From Kaistella gelatinilytica (GTDB lineage Bacteria; Bacteroidota; Bacteroidia; Flavobacteriales; Weeksellaceae): 64,000 nucleotides of DNA. A model generated the notes under the pieces. The model ran no database searches, was not told the DNA's origin, and saw nothing but the letters and a program-made list of their open reading frames with translations. The translations under genes and the position numbers were made by a program. Positions 54,464 to 63,907 of this stretch are shown piece by piece (position 1 is the stretch's first letter; each line of letters starts with the position of its first letter). Location: positions 548,798 to 612,797 of the forward strand of contig NZ_JADPVI010000002.1 in NCBI RefSeq assembly GCF_015679325.1, read 5' to 3'.

Positions 54464-55582
54464 TTAATTGGTTGTTTTTCTAATTGCTAAAATAAATCTC
54501 GGAATATAAGCGCCAATGAATCCCAAAGCGACGATGACAACCAGCAAAAGGTTCACATTGAGATGTCTAAAGTAGTAGGCAACGGCAACAATAAAAAGAT
54601 AGTATACTATAATATAAAAAGTAGAACGTCTGTGCGTTAATCCTAGATTCAGTAAGGAATGATGGATATGATTCTTATCTGCAACAAAAGGTGATTTACC
54701 TGTGGAAAGTCTCACAATAAATACATTTAGCGTATCAACAATTGGAAGAATAAGAATCGCCATCGCGATTGCAGGCGCCGACTGCAAATAATATCTTGGA
54801 ACCTCCGGAAGTTTTTTATCGATGAAAATATCAATAAAACAAATCGCGGTAAATGCTAACAGAAAACCCAGAATCATAGAACCTGTATCGCCCATAAAGA
54901 TTTTATTAGCCCGGTAATTTGATAAATTATAATACAAAAACCCAGCTACGGAACCAATAATTACGGCAGAAAGGATGACCAAAGGATAATTATAAGGCCC
55001 AAGCCGAAAGTAGCTGATACCAAACAAAGCACTGCAAATAATTGAATATCCTCCTGCTAAACCATCAATCCCATCAATTAAATTGAAAGCATTAATTAAA
55101 ACAATAAAGGTAAAAATACTGATGACCACACTAAAAAAATAAGAAAGTTCATAGATCGCAAAAAGACCAAAGAAATTTCGGATGCGCACATCAGAACCGA
55201 TCACCATCAAAGCCGTTACAATAATTTGGGCAAATAATTTTTTGTACGCTCGCATGACCACAATATCGTCCATCACGCCGATGTAAAGCAAGATGACCAA
55301 AGAGGCGAATAAAAATTTATAGAGATCGAACAATTCAAAAGCGAAAATAGAAGCACAAACCGACAACGAATAAAAAATTGCAATTCCACCTAAATTAGGT
55401 ATTTTCCGTAAATGGGAACTTCGGGATCCAGGTTCATCCATCAAATTTTTCCGTCTGGAAATTTTCGCAATGGTTGGGATCGATAAAAAAGTCAGTAAAA
55501 AGGAACACAGCATGCCCAGTCCCAATTTAAGATAAAACTGCGGAATTCCTGTTTCTGTGATAATTTCTTTTAATTCATTCAT
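54464..55582 (-). CDS. Undecaprenyl-phosphate sugar-1-phosphate transferase (MraY/WecA type)
   Basis: 372 residues with about 11 TM helices and the family motifs DDIVVM (Mg-binding Asp pair near 106), NAFNLIDGIDGLAGG, FMGDTGSM and the loop KNHIHHSLLNLG. Transfers a sugar-1-phosphate (probably GlcNAc) to undecaprenyl phosphate and so would prime the polysaccharide built by the genes upstream. 35 bases upstream of wza. Confidence 0.9.
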   Translation of the reverse strand: MNELKEIITETGIPQFYLKLGLGMLCSFLLTFLSIPTIAKISRRKNLMDEPGSRSSHLRKIPNLGGIAIFYSLSVCASIFAFELFDLYKFLFASLVILLYIGVMDDIVVMRAYKKLFAQIIVTALMVIGSDVRIRNFFGLFAIYELSYFFSVVISIFTFIVLINAFNLIDGIDGLAGGYSIICSALFGISYFRLGPYNYPLVILSAVIIGSVAGFLYYNLSNYRANKIFMGDTGSMILGFLLAFTAICFIDIFIDKKLPEVPRYYLQSAPAIAMAILILPIVDTLNVFIVRLSTGKSPFVADKNHIHHSLLNLGLTHRRSTFYIIVYYLFIVAVAYYFRHLNVNLLLVVIVALGFIGAYIPRFILAIRKTTN

Positions 55583-55588
55583 TTCTTG

Positions 55589-56719
55589 CTACCAAAGTGC
55601 ATTCGTATATCGATCGATGGTAAAGCCACCACGATGACCATTACCACTTCCAAAATAAAAAAACATTGCGACAAAATACGCCATAAATCCAAGATAAAGA
55701 ATCTGTCTTGTTTGACCTTTTACTGCATATACCAAATTGCTTAGACAAAACATCGTTACAAAAAACATATAAGCTCCGGGAAGCCGCACCGCGAAAATCT
55801 CATTTGACCGAAAGATATAAAATAAAGCCAGCCCGAAAACCGAGAGATTTCTCATATACTCATACCACCAAACCTCTTCGCAGCCTTTCTTATCATATTT
55901 TATTAATATGACGATGAAAAATAATTTCACAATATCATTTAATCCCGTTTCAACCTGTGTCCCATAATATCGATCATCTAAATAACCGGTGTATGCTCCG
56001 GAAACATCGTCGGGCGAAATGCTGCTAAAAAAGCTTCCTCCTAAACGATACAGCTCAAAAGGAGAAGCAAGTAAAGAAGCCACTAAGATCCAAAAAATTC
56101 TTTTACTGTTGAGCGGAATTTTCACGATCCAGTAAGCCGGCAAGAATACGATAGCCGTTTTATGAAAGCCCAGTGCAATATAGATACAGAGCAAAAACAT
56201 AAATAAGTTCCGCTCCTTGATAAATTTAAAAGATGCGACACAAACTGCAATTCCCAAACCTTGCCTCATCTGTCCCGAATCCTCAAAAAACATGATCGGC
56301 ATGAAGTAGAACAGTAATGCTAATGAGGGATAGGCAACATTTTTGTAGATCGTCGTAAATTTTAAAGTTACCGTAATGAGGGCCATTATAAAAGTCACGA
56401 TATAGAACGGAAGGCCAAAATCAAAAATAATTTTATTGATCAGTACAAAAATCCATTCGATTTCTTCAGTATTTGGTCGGAACAGCGCTTTATCGAAAAC
56501 GTCGCCGTAAGTGGTATAAATTGCAAAACCGGAGAAAAGCATTTTATATACAGGATAATCTGCACCTGCATTGATCCTGAATCCAACAGAAATAATTACC
56601 AGAATTCCCGCAACCCACACAAATATGCTTTGTTTTTTTTCTAGTTTGAAAATTTCCCAGTAACTCGCTGCCGCAAGAAAGAGAAAAATCAAAATAAAAA
56701 TAGGGTGCAGAATTGGCAT
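55589..56719 (-). CDS. EpsG-family membrane protein, putative polymerase
   Basis: 376 residues, about 10 TM helices; EpsG features include RINAGADYPVYKMLFSG, DSGQMRQGLGIAVCVASFKF and GFHKTAIVFLPAYW. This family is thought to polymerise repeat units like Wzy. It lies 6 bases upstream of the priming transferase. Confidence 0.85.
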   Translation of the reverse strand: MPILHPIFILIFLFLAAASYWEIFKLEKKQSIFVWVAGILVIISVGFRINAGADYPVYKMLFSGFAIYTTYGDVFDKALFRPNTEEIEWIFVLINKIIFDFGLPFYIVTFIMALITVTLKFTTIYKNVAYPSLALLFYFMPIMFFEDSGQMRQGLGIAVCVASFKFIKERNLFMFLLCIYIALGFHKTAIVFLPAYWIVKIPLNSKRIFWILVASLLASPFELYRLGGSFFSSISPDDVSGAYTGYLDDRYYGTQVETGLNDIVKLFFIVILIKYDKKGCEEVWWYEYMRNLSVFGLALFYIFRSNEIFAVRLPGAYMFFVTMFCLSNLVYAVKGQTRQILYLGFMAYFVAMFFYFGSGNGHRGGFTIDRYTNALW

Positions 56720-56735
56720 CGGCAGAATTGTGTTT

Positions 56736-57725
56736 TTAAACTAATTTTCGCAACAGTTTCTCCTGCCTGCTAAAATAGAGTAGATAATAAATTTTTTTTC
56801 GTATCGGCAAAGATAACAGATAATTCTTTCCGAAGCGCTGATAAGAAAAGATTTCTGAAGCAGTAATATTATTTTTCTTGACGAATTTTTTTAATTCCTC
56901 CGACATTTTGAAGTAAAGCTGATCGTCTTTTACAAAAGCGAGATAGGCGAGAAAAGAATAAACCCCTTCTAAAATCTGAAAATTCTTCCACTCCTTCATT
57001 TTATTGGAATAAACAGAATTTCGGAACACAACCTCCACATCTTCAACTGCTTTCAATATATCAAGACCTTTGTCGGTGTGCGTTTTAGTAATCGAATCAC
57101 TGCGTTCTAAATATTGATAATGATATGCTTGCGTTTGCGCAATAATTTTACATTCTAAAACCAATTGCGGAATCAACTGAATATCTTCAAAATGAGCTTC
57201 TTTTTTAAATCTCTTATTCTGAAATAATTCTTTTTTGAAGATCTTATTACACGCGAAATAACTGATATCCGAAAATAAAGAAAAGTTTTCTTCTAAATTA
57301 ATTTTCTCGGGCATATTCGGAATTTGAGTCAGTTTCTGCGTGACATTTCCGTTTTCATCTACTTTTTGCAGATTACAGATCACCATTTCTGCGGAATGTC
57401 TTTGAGCCAGGGAATACATTTCTTCAAACATATTTTCGTAAACCTCATCATCACTGTCAACGAAACCGATAAATTCACCATCTGCACGATCTAAACCAAA
57501 ATTACGTGCGTCACTTAAACCACCATTTTCTTTACTAAAAGCTTTTATTTTTAAAGGAAATTTCTCCTGAAATTCCTCGATAATTTTCGCAGATCCGTCT
57601 GTACTTCCGTCGTTGATGACTAAAATTTCAATTTCCAGCAAAGTTTGATTCACCAGAGAATTTAAACATTTTCTCAGGTATTTTTCAACATTAAAAACTG
57701 GAACGATTATCGAAACTTTATTCAT
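56736..57725 (-). CDS. Glycosyltransferase family 2
   Basis: 329 residues; GT-A domain with SIIVPVFNVEKYLRKCLNSL, the metal-binding FVDSDDE near 90 and SKENGGLSDARN. Adds a sugar to the lipid-linked unit; donor unknown. The frame would begin with TTG at 57728; the next codon is ATG 57725, which is used. 10 bases from the GT-C gene. Confidence 0.92.
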   Translation of the reverse strand: MNKVSIIVPVFNVEKYLRKCLNSLVNQTLLEIEILVINDGSTDGSAKIIEEFQEKFPLKIKAFSKENGGLSDARNFGLDRADGEFIGFVDSDDEVYENMFEEMYSLAQRHSAEMVICNLQKVDENGNVTQKLTQIPNMPEKINLEENFSLFSDISYFACNKIFKKELFQNKRFKKEAHFEDIQLIPQLVLECKIIAQTQAYHYQYLERSDSITKTHTDKGLDILKAVEDVEVVFRNSVYSNKMKEWKNFQILEGVYSFLAYLAFVKDDQLYFKMSEELKKFVKKNNITASEIFSYQRFGKNYLLSLPIRKKIYYLLYFSRQEKLLRKLV

Positions 57726-57735
57726 CAAAAACTAT

Positions 57736-59268
57736 TTATTTCACCATTTTGTACAGAAAATAATCTTTTCCTATCGGTCTTATTTTGTAAATCCATTTTA
57801 GAATTGAAGGCGCATTATCGTGAATTTTTGCAATTGGATAAACTTTCACCAATTGATAACTGGCGTCAAATGCAGCACTATCTTCAGGTTTAATGGCGTA
57901 CCGAGTGTTTGGTTCACCAGGTTTTTTGGCAATAGTCAAAATATAATTCGGTTTAAATCTTTTAACCGAATTGATCCACCAGAAATTTTCATCTTTCAAC
58001 ATTTCATCATTGATCCTTTTATCTACCAAACCGACCTCATCATACGTATAAAGATTCGTATAAAACGGAATAATTCCGGCAGGTTCCAGAAAAATCGACT
58101 GTTTTAAACTCACATGATCTTGATTGATATCCGCTGCGATCTGCATTCGTTGACGTTCTTCCATATAACCAATCGTGTAGGATTGCAGAAGCTGAAAACT
58201 GTACAAAGCAAATGTGACTAAAAATGTGACTGGAATTAAAATTTTCTTTTTTAAAGGTAAAAAGTCAAGGACATAATATAAAACCACCACAAACATAAAA
58301 ACCCGCGGTAGCCAGTAATACCAGTCGAAATAAGCTTTAAAATAGGAGAAAACCGTAATCTTTAATAAAGCAAAAACAACGACCGCGCTCAAAATAACTT
58401 TAGTTTGAAATGAAATTCGCGATCGATCTTTTACGATCTTAAAAATATAGTAACCCAGCAATATTAGAAATGCGAGAAATGCGAGAAAGGTGTAAATCGA
58501 ATATTTCTTGATCAAACCACCATAATACGCCCATTGATACAAAAAATAAGTAAAACTATTATTCTGGATGAGGTTTTTATAAGCTACTTTTTTAGCGGTA
58601 ATCGTATGGTTTACCAATTCTCCGAAGTATAAATAATTGAAGGAAACCACAGACAGAAGTCCCAGAATTCCACCTAAAATAAAGAGATAATTGATTTTTT
58701 TTCTGATGATCATATCTGCAATAAAAAAGACGCTGAGGAAAATTACGGTATCAATTCTTGTCCAAAGCAGTAAAATTGGAAAGAGCAAATAAGCCCATTT
58801 TTTACCTTTGAAAATACCGGAATAAATAAGTCCGTTGTAAAGGAAAAACAAAATCCCGTATTCCATGCCCAAACCTGAAGCGGCGAGTGCTGGGGGAAGC
58901 ATATTTAGAAAAACCACGAAAAATCCGCGTTTCCAAATATCATCTGGAAAAAGAATTTTTGCAAGCCACAAAGAACCGATTGCGAAAAGAATTCCACTGA
59001 AAATAAGCAGTGGATAAATAAAATATTCCCCAAAAATGAGCTGAAAAAAAGCAGTAATTAAAACGTACAAGTGAGTCGTAGAAGCTGAAATCCATTCTTC
59101 ACCATTGAAACCCATCACGCCATAATTGACGAGATTTCTGGCAACACGCCAAGTTATAAAAGAATCTTCCTGAATGTTTTTGGTTAATAACAGCGGCAAT
59201 TTTATAACAGCCGTGAGAATTATCAGCAAAAAAGAATTATTGAAAATTTTAAGTAAAGTTCTTTTCAT
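57736..59268 (-). CDS. GT-C-like membrane glycosyltransferase
   Basis: 510 residues with ten or more TM helices and a first periplasmic loop with EDSFITWRVARNLVNYG, which resembles the acidic loop motif of GT-C enzymes such as AftB-like arabinofuranosyl/mannosyl transferases. The usual DD is ED. Substrate unknown. First gene of the polysaccharide operon; 60 bases downstream of the arginase-fold gene. Confidence 0.7.
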   Translation of the reverse strand: MKRTLLKIFNNSFLLIILTAVIKLPLLLTKNIQEDSFITWRVARNLVNYGVMGFNGEEWISASTTHLYVLITAFFQLIFGEYFIYPLLIFSGILFAIGSLWLAKILFPDDIWKRGFFVVFLNMLPPALAASGLGMEYGILFFLYNGLIYSGIFKGKKWAYLLFPILLLWTRIDTVIFLSVFFIADMIIRKKINYLFILGGILGLLSVVSFNYLYFGELVNHTITAKKVAYKNLIQNNSFTYFLYQWAYYGGLIKKYSIYTFLAFLAFLILLGYYIFKIVKDRSRISFQTKVILSAVVVFALLKITVFSYFKAYFDWYYWLPRVFMFVVVLYYVLDFLPLKKKILIPVTFLVTFALYSFQLLQSYTIGYMEERQRMQIAADINQDHVSLKQSIFLEPAGIIPFYTNLYTYDEVGLVDKRINDEMLKDENFWWINSVKRFKPNYILTIAKKPGEPNTRYAIKPEDSAAFDASYQLVKVYPIAKIHDNAPSILKWIYKIRPIGKDYFLYKMVK

Positions 59269-59328
59269 TCAGGGGTTTATGGCGTAAAAATAAGTATTTT
59301 AATTCAGAGACCGAGTTTGAAGAAAAAT

Positions 59329-60405
59329 TTAGTTTTTTAGCAAACGGGGATTTAGAAAACCACGTTTCGCCTCTTCATATTCAAATCTCGAACACGGGAT
59401 CAGATCTGCTGCTTTATCATCCTCCCCAAAATACCATAAATTAGTAAAAGTGTCTCTTTTAAAAGCAAACTGACCGTCATCGATCAGGACCCAGAAAGTT
59501 TCATACGACCTTTCCACAGGATGCGATTTTTGAATATTGATCCCTTCGATCAAATGAAAAATGATCTGAGCCAAAAGTTGATGGTTCAAAAACTCTTCTG
59601 AACTTGCATTAAAGTTGAAGATCCCAACAGATTTCAGGTTTTCGCTCAAGCCGATCTCTTTCATGTATGCGCAAATTTCCCGATTGTTCAGTCCATTAAC
59701 CTGCGGATTTACCGAGAATCCATCGCCCCGACTTTCAACCGCATCACAATTTAAAGTAACAAGATCAGCTCGTCGAAAAAAAGGTTCGGTGCGTTCCGTA
59801 GAATTCATCATTTCAGCTAATCGAATGACGTCGAACTCTACTTCCTTCATCAATTTTACAGAATCAACTTCATTCAGATGTTTTTGATAACCTAAATGAT
59901 GATAATTCTTGAGGCTGAATTCTTTAGAACTAAAAATTTTGGAAAGAAAATTCTTTTCATTAATATCCTCGCTATCGTTTGACAGAGAAATAATATTTGA
60001 AATTTGAGTGTAGTTGATGTTTTTCTGATGAAAATTTAAAGCAGAAAACAGGGAGAATGCCAGATCATTACTTCCGCCAACAATCACAGGAATGGAGTTT
60101 TTGTAATGACACATCGATAAGACTTCCTGCAAAATATAATGCGTATCCTGATGAGATTTTCCTGAAATTAAATCTCCCAGATCGCAGATTGGCAAATCAA
60201 AATCGAGCTTTGAAAGTTGATATAATTCTTTTCGAACTTTTTTATGATCAAGAATTTCGGCATTGCCATTTTTCAAACCGCGATAATCTGAACAAAAAAC
60301 CAGCACGATTCCATTTTCCGGGATTTCATTGGAAATGATATTTCCAAGTTGCCATTTTTCGGTTTTAATTGCTCTGGGCGGAAGGAGAATGTCTTCGATA
60401 TTCAT
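59329..60405 (-). CDS. Arginase/formimidoylglutamase-fold protein, probable pseudoenzyme
   Basis: 358 residues with the ureohydrolase fold, but most manganese ligands are missing: GGDHS is GGSND, DAHxD is SLSNDSED, and SFDxDxxDP is TLNCDAVES. It is therefore unlikely to act as arginase or formimidoylglutamase. Families annotated this way are widespread in Bacteroidota with unclear roles. Between the secreted FISUMP protein and the polysaccharide operon. Confidence 0.75.
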   Translation of the reverse strand: MNIEDILLPPRAIKTEKWQLGNIISNEIPENGIVLVFCSDYRGLKNGNAEILDHKKVRKELYQLSKLDFDLPICDLGDLISGKSHQDTHYILQEVLSMCHYKNSIPVIVGGSNDLAFSLFSALNFHQKNINYTQISNIISLSNDSEDINEKNFLSKIFSSKEFSLKNYHHLGYQKHLNEVDSVKLMKEVEFDVIRLAEMMNSTERTEPFFRRADLVTLNCDAVESRGDGFSVNPQVNGLNNREICAYMKEIGLSENLKSVGIFNFNASSEEFLNHQLLAQIIFHLIEGINIQKSHPVERSYETFWVLIDDGQFAFKRDTFTNLWYFGEDDKAADLIPCSRFEYEEAKRGFLNPRLLKN

Positions 60406-60453
60406 TGATAATTATTGATCTGTTAAAGGGAAATGATATTTAACAAAAGTAAC

Positions 60454-60484
60454 AAAAAAAGCACAACCAAAACGATTGTGCTTT
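60454..60484 (-). terminator. Terminator of the FISUMP-protein gene
   Basis: AAAGCACAA/TTGTGCTTT inverted repeat (60458-60466 with 60476-60484) with a T run on the minus strand, 20 bases after the stop. Confidence 0.88.
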
Positions 60485-60504
60485 CTCTTCACTGAAAAAT
60501 TTAG

Positions 60505-63500
60505 TTATTGTTTGATCAATTTTTTGGTCACTGATGAACCGTCTTTCATTTTAATTTTTAACAGGTAAATTCCGTTTAGAATCTGAGTAGCATTTACTCT
60601 CGAATTCTGTACATTTCCTTTCAGAACCAGTTTTCCACTGAAATCATATATTTCATAATTGATCGCATTAGGATTACTGATCGAAAATTCATCTCTAAAA
60701 GGATTTGGATAAATTTTTAACTCATTATTTTCGGGTTGAGCAACCAGCTTTTCTGTATTCGGCTGAACTAAAACGGGTGGCTTATTTTTAGAAACCGGGG
60801 TTCCTAAAAGTCGATTTTCGTCTTTCGCGCAACGTACACTCATTCCCGCTTGTGGATAAACTCCGGTACCGGTTTGCATTTTATCACCCTGGAATTGTAG
60901 AGCCAACGCAAAACCTGTGTGAAAATCTGCTAAAGCGGCAGTCCAAACTCCAGATCGCACAACATCAACATTATTTCCGCCAAGTTCTCCACGAATTCCT
61001 GCCCTAGGAAAATTTCCTATATTGAAGGTGGAATTCTCAAATTTCCAGCCGTTCGTTCCTGCCAAAGTTCCTCCGTAGAAAGTGGAAATATTATGCCACT
61101 GATCCTGAATGACTCCAGATTTACCATACGCGTCATTTTGGTATCCGTTGTACCACGGCGAACTACCTTTGGATCCTGTGTAAAGATTGGTGAAAGAAAC
61201 ATCGGGCACTCTCCAACCTTCCGGGCAAGGATCAAATGGTGATTTTTTATCAGCATGTCCCCATCGATCATCAGCTTCACCTCTTTTTTCCGAAACCCAA
61301 TCCTTCACTTTAGTCAAATCATTTGCATAATGATTTCCCCCATCATATAATTCTCCTATTTCCGAATGATATAAAAATCGAAGTGGATTTTGTACGGAAT
61401 ATAGAATATTCTGGCTCACCTTCTTATGATTTATAGTATTAGTAGAGTGATAAGTCTCGTAAGAATCCGTATAGTTGTTTCTATAGTCATTACCATCAAC
61501 ACCAAAAGAACTACTTTTCGCACTTTTGGAACGATTAGGCAGAGATAATATCTCAATCACATCATCGGACACGAAAATATTTTCTGAAACATTATTCTGA
61601 AATACTGGAATAGGATCTTTTCTACCCCATTGATAATGAAGCCCATTAGCTTTTTTCGATTCTAATGAACTGCTTTCTGCTCCAAGATTCCTGTCCATAA
61701 AAACAGTTTTTATCGCCGGCATTTTACTTACGGTAGGATTTACAAAATTGTATGTTACGGGAATTGGATTTTCGGTAGTATAAGTAACTCCGTTTTGGGT
61801 GGGGTCTTCATCTGTAACCCAAACATGCCAACTCCAAAGAACCGGACTATCTGTAATTTCATTATGAAGAGAAATTACTGCATTACCTTTTTGAGAAGGG
61901 TTTATTATTACAGCAATTACTGATAATTTGCCGTCTACGGGATCATTTCTAACCTCAACTGAAGAAATTAATTTAGGATTCGTTGCCCATAAAACTTTTG
62001 CCACCAAATCATTTGATGAAAGCATTTCATGATCCGAAAGCAATTGATTATAAACGGAAAATGCTTTACTAACTGGGATTCTAAGCTGGGTTTTATTAAT
62101 AACTATATAAGAGTTCGGATTATCGAGTCCATCTGTATAATCTTCTTTTTCACTGGCGAAATACTGGGTTGCAAAATCTCCTATTTTTAAAAGATTCGGG
62201 TCTCTCATACATTTTACTGCATTACCAGATCTTGTCGGATTTGTTTGATTGTTATAAATCGCATGAAGACCAACCGTTGTATTCGTTCGAAAAGGATCAG
62301 AGATCATAGAGAAAAGTCGTGCACCATCATACGCGAAAGTTGCGCTCCAAAGACCGCCATTTGCGGCATTATCTTGAAATGTCACCCCAACAGGAGCAGT
62401 AGGTGCAGCAGAATTGGGATAATAAACATAGCCCCCGGAAATTGCCATCTTACCCAGATTTCTCCCGCCACCTTGAGCATTGGTAAAGTCCATTCCTAAA
62501 CCTGGATAAACTTTAATACCATCTAAACTCGGATTCACAGAATTTGGGAAAAGTTGTCTGTTCGCCACTACGTTATCATCATTATTCCAGTCATTCTTCC
62601 CAAAAAAAGCTAAGTTATTATTTAGGGTCTCTCTACCTTTGTAAGAAGGAACTCGCCACCCGTTCGGGCAGGGATCCAGTTCTGATTTTAATTCATAAGA
62701 CCGGCTTTCGTTTTTCAAAGTGGCATTGGAACTGTTTGCATTGCTATTCCCACCTTTTGCATTATCTGACCATAAATCCCAGGCAATATAATTCGGACTT
62801 GCTCCTGCAACTTTATATCTGTTGTTAGAAAACCAGTTACCAGTTGCATCGGTGTTAATAATATAAGTAATAGGATTTTTAACTGAATACTGAATATTTT
62901 TTTCAATTTCATTAAAAGGTCTTATCTGAACAGGAATTGTGTTCACAGGATCGATCTGTTTATGTTTTAGCACACCTACTTCCCCGGAAATTTCATAAAA
63001 GTTTGAATCTTTATAAACAAGCGGTGGAAAAGGATCTTTCCGTCCCCATTCGTACATCAAACCACCCGATTTCTGCCATTGATCATCCAGAAAACTATTG
63101 GTTGTCGCACCCAGATTTCGATCCATGTATTGAATATTGATAAGATTCAGGTCGATATCTGATTCCATCCCATAATTGTAGAAAACTCCATTTGCAGGAT
63201 TATCGGTCACCCAAATATGCCAGCTCCAGTAAATTGTTCCATCAACTTTGAAAGCAACCACCGCATTTCCCTTTCCTCTTCCTTTATTTATTTCTACTAA
63301 AATTTTCGAATTGGAAGGATCTGATCCGTTTTCAATACTTACATTCTCAACGAGTCCCGGAACATCTTCCCAGTAAATTGACGCAGACTGAACTCCAGCC
63401 GGAATCGGATTTGAAACACCATTCGATTTCAAATATTCATATTTTGACCACATTTCGTAGGCCTTTTTTACGGGGATTTTAATCCCGCCATAATTGTTGG

Positions 63501-63618
63501 AATTTGCAAGCCCGATGTCATAGATGTAACTATTGGGCGCTTTGGCTTCAATTGGAGCCTGAGAATAATAAAAATTAGCAAAAAAACATAAAACTAACAG
63601 TTGATACTTAATCATCAT
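60505..63618 (-). CDS. Secreted FISUMP-domain protein with type IX sorting domain
   Basis: 1037 residues. Signal peptide (YQLLVLCFFANFYYSQ), then two similar halves (about 20-475 and 475-960). Each has MDRNLGA, WGRKDP, QYSVKNP/YSVQNP and DPCP(N/E)GWRVP, i.e. a FISUMP-type domain, and a preceding GNAVV/GNAVI...WSWHIWVTD module. The last ~70 residues (LKIYPNPFRDEFSI ... KKLIKQ) are a type A C-terminal sorting domain for type IX secretion. Likely a cell-surface protein; function unknown. A -7 box lies at 63724-63732. Confidence 0.88.
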   Translation of the reverse strand: MMIKYQLLVLCFFANFYYSQAPIEAKAPNSYIYDIGLANSNNYGGIKIPVKKAYEMWSKYEYLKSNGVSNPIPAGVQSASIYWEDVPGLVENVSIENGSDPSNSKILVEINKGRGKGNAVVAFKVDGTIYWSWHIWVTDNPANGVFYNYGMESDIDLNLINIQYMDRNLGATTNSFLDDQWQKSGGLMYEWGRKDPFPPLVYKDSNFYEISGEVGVLKHKQIDPVNTIPVQIRPFNEIEKNIQYSVKNPITYIINTDATGNWFSNNRYKVAGASPNYIAWDLWSDNAKGGNSNANSSNATLKNESRSYELKSELDPCPNGWRVPSYKGRETLNNNLAFFGKNDWNNDDNVVANRQLFPNSVNPSLDGIKVYPGLGMDFTNAQGGGRNLGKMAISGGYVYYPNSAAPTAPVGVTFQDNAANGGLWSATFAYDGARLFSMISDPFRTNTTVGLHAIYNNQTNPTRSGNAVKCMRDPNLLKIGDFATQYFASEKEDYTDGLDNPNSYIVINKTQLRIPVSKAFSVYNQLLSDHEMLSSNDLVAKVLWATNPKLISSVEVRNDPVDGKLSVIAVIINPSQKGNAVISLHNEITDSPVLWSWHVWVTDEDPTQNGVTYTTENPIPVTYNFVNPTVSKMPAIKTVFMDRNLGAESSSLESKKANGLHYQWGRKDPIPVFQNNVSENIFVSDDVIEILSLPNRSKSAKSSSFGVDGNDYRNNYTDSYETYHSTNTINHKKVSQNILYSVQNPLRFLYHSEIGELYDGGNHYANDLTKVKDWVSEKRGEADDRWGHADKKSPFDPCPEGWRVPDVSFTNLYTGSKGSSPWYNGYQNDAYGKSGVIQDQWHNISTFYGGTLAGTNGWKFENSTFNIGNFPRAGIRGELGGNNVDVVRSGVWTAALADFHTGFALALQFQGDKMQTGTGVYPQAGMSVRCAKDENRLLGTPVSKNKPPVLVQPNTEKLVAQPENNELKIYPNPFRDEFSISNPNAINYEIYDFSGKLVLKGNVQNSRVNATQILNGIYLLKIKMKDGSSVTKKLIKQ

Positions 63619-63723
63619 TAAAAAAATTATAAATTATTATTATATTTTTTTTAACATCTTTTGTGTGTGTGTGCTTTTCTTAAATCAAGTGTGTTTGTGT
63701 GTTTTTTTTTCTTTTGTGTGAGG

Positions 63724-63732
63724 TCAAATGTA
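63724..63732 (-). promoter_or_regulatory. -7 promoter box and CA-rich leader of the FISUMP gene
   Basis: TACATTTGA on the minus strand, 105 bases before the ATG. The leader between them is CA-rich, with two copies of CACACAAAAG and the run CACACACACACA. The rest of the 289-base gap 63619-63907 is AT-rich with nothing else recognised. Confidence 0.5.
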
Positions 63733-63907
63733 AAAATATATTTTACATAATAAACCTATTTTTAAAAAAAATTTACTGTTTAAATTAAATTATCTCTTAT
63801 AATATACGCCATTTGTATCGTAAAGTTTAGTAAAACAGTCTTATGCGTTCGAATTACATTTTTAAAAACGATATAAAAAATAAGTATAAAATTTTTCTGT
63901 TTAATTA

